Under the pieces are notes generated by a model. The model saw only the letters and a list, made by a program, of their open reading frames with translations, searched no databases and was not told the origin of the DNA. Position numbers and translations under genes: made by a program. From the NCBI GenBank assembly GCA_014799525.1, contig JAAVHW010000001.1:2130-11162 (forward strand): DNA of 9,033 bases, read 5' to 3'. Below are positions 1 through 7,377 of the stretch, one piece after another. The stretch comes from Clostridiales bacterium (lineage in GTDB: Bacteria > Bacillota > Clostridia > Christensenellales > CAG-917). Positions within the stretch are counted from its first letter, which is position 1, and each line of letters begins with the position of its first letter.

Positions 1-1688
1 TCCGTTTCGGGGATATACTTGGCTCTGCCTATCTTTTCGCGAACGGACAATTCCAAAATATCCTCGATATCAACATTCTTACCAAGCGCTTCGCCCGCAA
101 GTTTGTCGAATGTGAGTATAAGCTTCATCATATACTGCTGTTTTGCAAGCGAGGTAAACGTGTCAACCTCGTGGAATGCGTTCTGGTGCAAATAGTCCTC
201 TCTTATGGACTTTGCCGTTTCCATCGTAAGTCTGTTTGCAGGTGACAGCGCGTCCATACCTACAAGGCGAACTATCTCATCAAGCTGAGCCTCCTCCTGC
301 AAAATACGCATACACGCTTTGCGCAGAGAAACCCATTCCTCGCCAACGCTTTCGCCATACCAATCGGCAAGTCTGTCCGCATACAGCGAGTAGCTTGCAA
401 TCCAGTCAATTGCAGGGAAATGACGCTTGTATGCAAGAGCCGCGCTAAGTCCCCAGAATACCTTGACTATACGCAAGGTAGCCTGCGCGACAGGCTCTGA
501 AAGGTCGCCGCCTGGAGGCGAAACTGCGCCGATAGCCGTAATTGAACCCGTCACATTCTCCTGTCCGAGAACCTTTACAATGCCCGCTCTTTCATAGAAC
601 TCTGCAAGTCGTGAGCTAAGATATGCAGGATATCCTTCTTCACCAGGCATCTCTTCAAGACGGCCCGACATTTCACGAAGAGCCTCCGCCCAACGCGACG
701 TGGAGTCCGCCATGATTGCCACCGAGTAGCCCATATCTCTGAAATACTCTGCAATTGTAATACCCGTATAAATTGAAGCTTCACGCGCCGCAACAGGCAT
801 ATCCGACGTGTTTGCGATAAGCACCGTACGCTTCATAAGCGGCTGACCGCTGCGTGGGTCGATAAGCGCAGGGAACTCGTTGAGAACGTCCGTCATCTCG
901 TTTCCGCGCTCGCCGCAACCGACGTATACGATTATGTCCGCGTCCGCCCACTTTGCAAGCTGGTGCTGAACAACAGTCTTTCCGCTTCCGAACGGACCGG
1001 GAACAGCCGCCACGCCGCCCTTTGCGATTGGGAAGAGCGTATCAATGACTCTCTGTCCTGTGACAAGGGGTGTAAGCGGTGACATTTTTTCTTTATAAGG
1101 TCTGCCCTTACGAACAGGCCATTTTTGAAGCATGGTGATTTGCTTTTCGCCGTTTTCCGTCTTGACTACCGCAATGGTTTCGTCAACGGTAAACTCACCC
1201 GACTTTATTTCCGTAACGATACCGCGCACGCCGTAAGGTATCATTATCTTGTGGACGATGAGTACGTTTTCCTGAACGGTGCCGATAACGCTACCGCTCT
1301 CAACGCTGTCGCCCACGTTTACGCAAGGCAGGAATTCCCACTTCTTGCTGTGGTCAACCGCTGGCAGGTAAACGCCGCGCTCGATACGGTCGCCAGCAAG
1401 CTCTTTGAGCTTTGCAAGCGGACGCTGTATGCCGTCGTATATTCCTTCGATAAGTCCTGGTGCAAGCTCAACGGATAGCGGCTCGCCCGTAGACACGACT
1501 TCCTCACCTGGTCCAAGTCCACTCGTTTCCTCGTACACCTGAATAGAAGCCTTGTCACCTCTAAGCTCGATAACCTCGCCAATGAGCTTTTTATCGCTCA
1601 CCTGCACGACGTCGAACATCTTGCTCTCCGCCATACCTTCGGCGACAATCAACGGTCCGGATACCTTTACGATTCTTCCATTTTCCAT
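1..1688 (-). CDS. ntpA: V-type ATPase catalytic subunit A (3' end cut by window edge)
   Basis: Catalytic subunit of the V1 head; hydrolyses or makes ATP in alternation with subunit B. My translation from ATG at 1688 gives 562 residues without a stop, against roughly 580-590 in the family, so only the last few tens of residues are missing. It begins [19 protein letters not shown], the usual beta-barrel domain. The A-specific insertion follows at about 110-200. The Walker A motif GPFGSGKT lies at 231-238, the catalytic glutamate of GCGERGNE is Glu260, and the Walker B aspartate of IMADSTSRW is Asp328. A Shine-Dalgarno GAGG at 1695-1698 sits 6 bases before the start, and the ntpG stop is one base upstream. 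All catalytic residues I can check are present. Subunit B and the F1 beta subunit are excluded by the A-type P-loop and the insertion. Also called atpA. Confidence 0.97.
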   Translation of the reverse strand, partial: MENGRIVKVSGPLIVAEGMAESKMFDVVQVSDKKLIGEVIELRGDKASIQVYEETSGLGPGEEVVSTGEPLSVELAPGLIEGIYDGIQRPLAKLKELAGDRIERGVYLPAVDHSKKWEFLPCVNVGDSVESGSVIGTVQENVLIVHKIMIPYGVRGIVTEIKSGEFTVDETIAVVKTENGEKQITMLQKWPVRKGRPYKEKMSPLTPLVTGQRVIDTLFPIAKGGVAAVPGPFGSGKTVVQHQLAKWADADIIVYVGCGERGNEMTDVLNEFPALIDPRSGQPLMKRTVLIANTSDMPVAAREASIYTGITIAEYFRDMGYSVAIMADSTSRWAEALREMSGRLEEMPGEEGYPAYLSSRLAEFYERAGIVKVLGQENVTGSITAIGAVSPPGGDLSEPVAQATLRIVKVFWGLSAALAYKRHFPAIDWIASYSLYADRLADWYGESVGEEWVSLRKACMRILQEEAQLDEIVRLVGMDALSPANRLTMETAKSIREDYLHQNAFHEVDTFTSLAKQQYMMKLILTFDKLAGEALGKNVDIEDILELSVREKIGRAKYIPET

Positions 1689-1689
1689 A

Positions 1690-2016
1690 TCAGTCCTCAC
1701 TGCCAAACAGCACGTCCGCGCCGATAGCCTTTTCCACGTTGGCATTTATGCCCTTAAGTCCGAGGTGCATATTCCCCTCGGCTGACGGAATCGGAACTAT
1801 GACGGGATACGCGCGTGACTTGTATCTCTTTATATACATCTCCGCCTGCATCGCAACCTTTTCGGTGACGAATATGACGGAATAGTTTCTTGCTAAGGTA
1901 TGCACGGTTTCGCGCGCTTGAATCTCCCCTTCAACGGGAAAAACGTCAAGACCGATTGCCTTGAACGCAAGCACAGAATCCTTATCACCTACAACCGCGA
2001 TTGCACCCTCACGCAT
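1690..2016 (-). CDS. ntpG: V-type ATPase central-stalk subunit F
   Basis: Small Rossmann-like subunit of the central rotor stalk, which binds subunit D and modulates ATPase activity. The N-terminus [20 protein letters not shown] carries the family signature [13 protein letters not shown]. The middle part, [11 protein letters not shown], is the usual second strand and helix, and the protein of 108 residues matches the family length. Two starts are possible: ATG at 2016, which overlaps the end of ntpC by 8 bases, or an in-frame GTG at 2025 adding three residues (MKS). The nearest ribosome-binding site, AAGGA at 2029-2033, lies 12 bases from the ATG but only 3 from the GTG. I chose ATG because it gives the family-like N-terminus and a less cramped spacing. 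The gene is called ntpG in Enterococcus and atpF in other schemes. Function is secure; the start is not. Confidence 0.93.
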   Translation of the reverse strand: MREGAIAVVGDKDSVLAFKAIGLDVFPVEGEIQARETVHTLARNYSVIFVTEKVAMQAEMYIKRYKSRAYPVIVPIPSAEGNMHLGLKGINANVEKAIGADVLFGSED

Positions 2017-2965
2017 AGATTTCACGCATCCTTTCTCTTATTTGACTTTGCTCCACGCCGTTCTTGATACCTGCGACCGCAAGCTTTGCGACTCTAATCT
2101 GAGTTATCTTTGTCAGATAGAACGCAACGATTGGCGCTACGCTGAACATATCGTCCTTTTTGTCCTTCCACACCTTGAGCAAAGCGTTATCCTGCTCCAC
2201 CTCGAACGCCACAAGATTGCCGTCATCGACAACCTTAGCAACGGTTTCCTCGTATGGAGTACGCTTGCACTTTTCTTTTAGCGTTTCGGTGCCAAGCTCG
2301 TATATTGCAGGCAAGAAGTCAAGCTCGCCGCCCTCAATAAAGCCCTCTTCGAAATAGGACTTTGAAAGTCCAAGCCGCTTACATCTCATAAACGCACCGA
2401 CGTTAAGCCCGTCCACCTTACGCACAAAATACTCGTACGCCGCCTTTCCCATTTTCTTCTTCGTTGAAAATACATAGGCGTACGTACATTTGTCAACAAT
2501 ACAGTCCACTGCATGCGGGGAAACGTTCTCAAGCTTTTTAAGCTCGGATATAGCTTTCACAAACTGCACGGGAGCTTCGGGCTGTCCTTCAACGTCAAGC
2601 CAAGCCTTGATTTGTTCTACCTCATAAAGTCCGTTTGGAGCAGTCACGGCTTTTTTGCCCGTTATCTTGCTCTTGAACAAAGCTTTGAGATTGAGAAAAT
2701 CATACTGCACCAAAAACGCGTCAAGTGCGCCGTCCACGTTGAATTCTCTAAGGAACGCCGCCGCCTTTTCTTCCTCGCTCAAAAACAAAGTATCGAAGTC
2801 GCAATCAGACATCGTAACGCCCGCGCCAAATCCCATATCAAGCAAGGCTCTGAACGCCGACTGGACGGTTGTACAGTCAAGCAACCTCGCAACCGATTGA
2901 ACGGTAAACAGCGAGGCTTCCATGCTCTTGACTCTTGCGTTTTGATACATGAACTTGTCAGACAT
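2009..2965 (-). CDS. ntpC: V-type ATPase subunit C (d-like, AC39 family)
   Basis: Funnel-shaped cytoplasmic adaptor that sits on the rotor ring and connects it to the central stalk D-F. The 318 residues fit the AC39/vATP-synt family, which is all-helical and weakly conserved. Recognisable stretches are the N-terminal VKSMEASLFTVQSVARLL, the LREFNVDGALDAFLVQYDFLNLKALF block near residues 73-98, and the C-terminal FEVEQDNALLKVWKDKK and VAFYLTKITQIRVAKL. The last of these resembles the family's conserved yllak..EirnlR ending. Position between E and F is exactly that of ntpC in the canonical order. The ATG shares one base with the ntpE stop (TGATG), and only a distant AGGA (2978-2981, 12 bases away) precedes it, so re-initiation by ribosomes finishing ntpE is likely. 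Confidence 0.95.
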   Translation of the reverse strand: MSDKFMYQNARVKSMEASLFTVQSVARLLDCTTVQSAFRALLDMGFGAGVTMSDCDFDTLFLSEEEKAAAFLREFNVDGALDAFLVQYDFLNLKALFKSKITGKKAVTAPNGLYEVEQIKAWLDVEGQPEAPVQFVKAISELKKLENVSPHAVDCIVDKCTYAYVFSTKKKMGKAAYEYFVRKVDGLNVGAFMRCKRLGLSKSYFEEGFIEGGELDFLPAIYELGTETLKEKCKRTPYEETVAKVVDDGNLVAFEVEQDNALLKVWKDKKDDMFSVAPIVAFYLTKITQIRVAKLAVAGIKNGVEQSQIRERMREIYA

Positions 2966-3537
2966 CAGCCGAATATTTCCTTTGCTATCTTAGTTTCAAG
3001 GCTTTCGCGAAGAAGCGCAATCTCAACCTCGAAGGTGAGATTTTTGTCAACTCCGCCGCCGCTTATCACCAAACCGTCAAACTCGCCGCACTCATTAGAA
3101 ACGGTAAGCTTGATATTCCTTCTGTTTGCAAACTCGTTGACATCCTCTTTTGTGAGAACGTCCTTCTGCCTTTTGCCGACGGTGACGGTATCGCCGTCCT
3201 CCGCCTCGCTCAGCATACCGAGAAGCAGCTTCTTCATAGACGCATTGTCAAGACTGGCAAGCTTTTTAAGCGCACCCTCAAACACTCCGTCAAGCACATT
3301 TTTCTTTGCGGCGAGCTGAAGTTTTTTTACGTCAAGCTCCGCAACGGTCTTTGCGCGCACGGCTATATCGTCGGCAGCCCTATCCGTTTCAAGCCTTGAA
3401 TTATAATAATAATTCTTGCACTTCTCGGCGGCGTCCGCGATAATCTCGTCCGCTTTTGCGCTCTGCTCCTCGATAAAGGAATTCGCTTTAATTTCCGCGT
3501 CGGAAATTATTTTTTGTACGATTGCTTCCTTACTCAT
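2965..3537 (-). CDS. ntpE: V-type ATPase peripheral-stalk subunit E
   Basis: Peripheral stator subunit that pairs with the H/G-type subunit (ntpF here) to hold the A3B3 head against subunit I. The 190 residues show the family layout: residues 1 to about 90 are a charged, alanine-rich helix (for example IISDAEIKANSFIEEQSAKA) fit for a coiled coil, followed by a globular half. The latter contains DGLVISGGGVDKNLTFEVEI, the typical E-subunit segment 'GG.....g.i.vdntle', near residues 149-171, then a short helix LRESLETKIAKEIFG. The ATG at 3537 comes 4 bases after the ntpK stop. I find no Shine-Dalgarno sequence close to it, so translation probably depends on ntpK ribosomes. Confidence 0.95.
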   Translation of the reverse strand: MSKEAIVQKIISDAEIKANSFIEEQSAKADEIIADAAEKCKNYYYNSRLETDRAADDIAVRAKTVAELDVKKLQLAAKKNVLDGVFEGALKKLASLDNASMKKLLLGMLSEAEDGDTVTVGKRQKDVLTKEDVNEFANRRNIKLTVSNECGEFDGLVISGGGVDKNLTFEVEIALLRESLETKIAKEIFG

Positions 3538-3541
3538 AGTA

Positions 3542-6074
<2,533 letters not shown>

Positions 6075-6156
6075 TCTATCTCGTCAGCTTTATATAAACC
6101 TTATGCTTATTTATATTATATATCCACTATATTTAATGGCATTCGGTTGATTGACA
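6075..6156 (-). other. AT-rich spacer between ntpF and ntpI
   Basis: This is the only sizeable gap inside the operon (82 bases) and is strongly AT-rich. It includes a TATAAT at 6115-6120, 41 bases before the ntpI start, and a perfect 10-base palindrome TTTATATAAA at 6089-6098. No -35 element is found at 16-18 bases from the TATAAT. The gap could hold a weak internal promoter or an RNA-processing site, but neither is shown. Confidence 0.35.
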
Positions 6157-6483
6157 TTATTTGTCGCAATATTTTGCAAGCAACATATCAACAATTTTGT
6201 CAGCAGCGGCGTCCGCAGCGGACTTCTTTTCATCAATAAGAGCCTGCGCCTGCGCTTCGCCCTCCTTGATGATTTCTCGCGACCTTTCACTCGCCTTACG
6301 GCGCGCCTCATTCAAAGCATTCTCTCTATCAGCCTTGCAAGCCTGCGCAGTCTGCTTCTTTTGCTTTTCCGCCTCTGCCTCCGCCTCAAGGACAATTTCC
6401 TTTCCGCGCTGATATGCATCCTTTTGCATCTGCTCAGCTTTGAGCTCCGCCTCTTTTATTTCCTTTATAGTCGTTTCAATCAT
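6157..6483 (-). CDS. ntpF: V-type ATPase peripheral-stalk coiled-coil subunit (H/G type)
   Basis: Partner of subunit E in the peripheral stalk. The 108 residues are almost entirely a charged alanine/glutamate/lysine helix with heptad-like spacing (IKEIKEAELKAEQMQKDA, then EAEAEAEKQKKQ and RKASERSREIIKEGEAQAQA), and no hydrophobic segment. The start resembles archaeal AhaH and Enterococcus NtpF, which open with similar 'EIkeAE..A' helices, and the gene stands where ntpF stands in the canonical operon. Low-complexity coiled coils are easy to misname, so position carries much of the weight. The ATG overlaps the rpiB stop by 4 bases (ATGA), and a GAGG site at 6491-6494 lies 7 bases upstream inside rpiB. 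Note on names: this is H in archaeal nomenclature, while ntpG in this operon is subunit F. Confidence 0.92.
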   Translation of the reverse strand: MIETTIKEIKEAELKAEQMQKDAYQRGKEIVLEAEAEAEKQKKQTAQACKADRENALNEARRKASERSREIIKEGEAQAQALIDEKKSAADAAADKIVDMLLAKYCDK

Positions 6484-6929
6484 TGTCTGTCCTCTTCTAT
6501 CTTGGCAATCATATCCAAACGGCGCTGATGTCTGCCGCCCTCATACTCGGCGGTAAACCATGCCTTTACAATCTCTTCCGCCTCTTGCGGTGTTATCACT
6601 CTGCCGCCAAGAGCTATTATATTCGCATTGTTGTGATTTTTTGTAAGCTTAGCCATATACGTGTTTGTAACCACCGCCGCACGGATGCCCTTGACCTTGT
6701 TTGCGGCAATTGAAATGCCAATGCCAGTGCCGCACATAATAACGCCGCACTCGCACTCGCCGCTCGCAACAGCCCTCGCGACCTTCTCACCGTATGCGGG
6801 ATAGTCAACCGAGCTTTCATCAAAGCAGCCGAAGTCCACGACCTCAGCCCCAAGCAATTTGAGCGTACTCACAACGCTCTCTTTCAAAACAAATCCGCCG
6901 TGGTCACATCCGACAGCTACTTTGACCAT
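6480..6929 (-). CDS. rpiB: Ribose-5-phosphate isomerase B
   Basis: Interconverts ribose 5-phosphate and ribulose 5-phosphate in the non-oxidative pentose phosphate pathway (some family members act on allose or galactose 6-phosphate). From ATG at 6929 it has 149 residues. Family motifs in order: GCDHGGF with Asp9 and His10, DYP at 42-44, the phosphate loop and catalytic cysteine CGTGIG (Cys66-Gly71), NKVKGIRAA, the NHNNANIIALGGR block with His99, and YEGGRHQRRLD at 129-139. The cysteine marks the E. coli-like RpiB type rather than the mycobacterial type, which lacks it. A longer reading from TTG at 6941 is open, but GGAG at 6936-6939 is 6 bases from the ATG and lies within that extension, so the ATG is preferred. 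It heads the ATPase operon and overlaps ntpF by four bases. Confidence 0.96.
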   Translation of the reverse strand: MVKVAVGCDHGGFVLKESVVSTLKLLGAEVVDFGCFDESSVDYPAYGEKVARAVASGECECGVIMCGTGIGISIAANKVKGIRAAVVTNTYMAKLTKNHNNANIIALGGRVITPQEAEEIVKAWFTAEYEGGRHQRRLDMIAKIEEDRQ

Positions 6930-6935
6930 ACAAAT

Positions 6936-6939
6936 CTCC
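6936..6939 (-). promoter_or_regulatory. Ribosome-binding site that decides the rpiB start
   Basis: GGAG is placed 6 bases before the ATG at 6929. Because it sits inside the possible TTG-started extension, it argues against that longer reading. Confidence 0.75.
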
Positions 6940-6955
6940 AAAACACTTTTTATAA

Positions 6956-6984
6956 ATTATACACCTCACAAGGTCAAAAATCAA
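6956..6984 (-). promoter_or_regulatory. Sigma70-type promoter for rpiB and the ATPase operon
   Basis: Reading the minus strand, TTGATT (6979-6984) is followed after exactly 17 bases by a perfect TATAAT (6956-6961). Initiation about 7 bases downstream, near 6949, would give a leader of about 20 bases carrying the rpiB GGAG site. No other pair of this quality appears between the surface protein gene and rpiB, so this is the likely promoter of the whole operon. It is a prediction from sequence only. Confidence 0.75.
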
Positions 6985-7012
6985 CCCTTTTTTAATTATC
7001 ACACTTCACACA

Positions 7013-7028
7013 CACACTTCGTGTGTTT
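7013..7028 (+). repeat. 16-base hairpin repeat, copy 1
   Basis: CACACTTCGTGTGTTT occurs here and again at 7160-7175. The core ACAC-TTC-GTGT folds on itself; in this copy the stem extends to six pairs (ACACAC with GTGTGT). The following bases are also alike in the two copies (an ACTCT...GG...ATAA pattern), so the shared unit is probably longer and diverged. Confidence 0.75.
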
Positions 7029-7130
7029 ACTCTGGTATAACTCTAACGTTATTATAGTGAAGCATTAAGCTGTGCATACTCGCACTTCGGTGATTGATAT
7101 TCTATTTCGCTCACTACTATTATGAACTGC

Positions 7131-7153
7131 AAAATCGCGATAATGAGATGCAG
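7131..7153 (+). repeat. 23-base direct repeat, copy 1 (partner at 7216-7238)
   Basis: These 23 bases, from AAAATCGCG to GATGCAG, recur identically at 7216-7238, 85 bases away, where they form the left end of the inverted-repeat element. A diverged inverted copy (AAAATCGCGCTAATGAG on the minus strand) forms its right end. No matching right arm belongs to this copy, so it may be the remnant of a second element. Confidence 0.85.
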
Positions 7154-7159
7154 TGCGCG

Positions 7160-7175
7160 CACACTTCGTGTGTTT
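7160..7175 (+). repeat. 16-base hairpin repeat, copy 2
   Basis: Identical to 7013-7028 and 147 bases downstream of it. It directly follows the first copy of the 23-base repeat, with six bases between them. Confidence 0.75.
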
Positions 7176-7215
7176 GACTCTTGGATAATGACTTGTGCTT
7201 TTATAGCTAAATTAT

Positions 7216-7238
7216 AAAATCGCGATAATGAGATGCAG
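7216..7238 (+). repeat. 23-base direct repeat, copy 2
   Basis: Identical to 7131-7153. It is embedded in the left arm of the 166-base element. Confidence 0.85.
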
Positions 7239-7287
7239 AACGCGAAAGTGCCGCCTGCCTGACAAGCCTAATGTACATCTTCGGGGT

Positions 7288-7315
7288 CCCCGCAAAACGT
7301 CCCTGTTTTGTGGGG
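7288..7315. repeat. Inner stem-loop of the element
   Basis: CCCCGCAAAAC pairs with GTTTTGTGGGG over 11 bases with one G-T wobble, around the loop GTCCCT. A competing palindrome, CGGGGTCCCCG at 7282-7292, overlaps its left arm, so two alternative folds are possible. There is no T run next to it on either strand, so it does not look like a simple intrinsic terminator. Confidence 0.7.
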
Positions 7316-7377
7316 TAGAAATACATGACTTGGCAGGCAGGCGGCACTGACAAAGTTATGCGCTCATTAGCGCGATT

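Larger units (their letters stand above)
6942..7377. other. Non-coding region between surface protein gene and rpiB
   Basis: About 436 bases with no supported gene on either strand. From right to left it holds a 166-base inverted-repeat element (7215-7380), a second copy of the outer arm motif (7131-7153), two copies of a short hairpin repeat (7013-7028 and 7160-7175), and the rpiB promoter. Short open frames here lack a ribosome-binding site and resemble no family I know. No canonical rho-independent terminator (GC-rich hairpin followed by a T run) for the surface protein gene is visible. Confidence 0.8.

Noticed and set aside
2513..3319. Plus-strand open frame of 268 codons opposite ntpC and ntpE
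   Set aside because: Antisense to two conserved stalk subunit genes; the serine- and leucine-rich tail is the mirror of an alanine/lysine coiled coil. No sign of a real start.
6929..6941. Longer rpiB starting at TTG 6941
   Set aside because: The added four codons contain the GGAG ribosome-binding site for the ATG, and known RpiB proteins begin just before the (G)CDH motif.
6972..6986. Weak dyad GGTTGATTTTTGACC overlapping the rpiB -35
   Set aside because: Only three outer pairs plus wobbles. Too weak to call an operator, and the promoter elements explain most of the sequence.
7174..7207. Plus-strand promoter starting from TTGACT
   Set aside because: The nearest -10-like TATAGC is 22 bases away, and no gene follows on the plus strand.
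7013..7238. Possible CRISPR array from repeated 16- and 23-base motifs
   Set aside because: Only two copies of each, with unequal spacing and different neighbours; no regular repeat-spacer pattern and no cas genes.
7246..7348. Rho-independent terminator of the surface protein gene
   Set aside because: The stem is strong, but no T run follows it on the minus strand. A role in ending or protecting the transcript is possible, but it is not a standard terminator.
7360..7373. Small hairpin GCGCT-CATT-AGCGC just after the surface gene stop
   Set aside because: Five pairs only, without a T run, and it lies within the right arm of the larger element, so it is not listed as a separate terminator.
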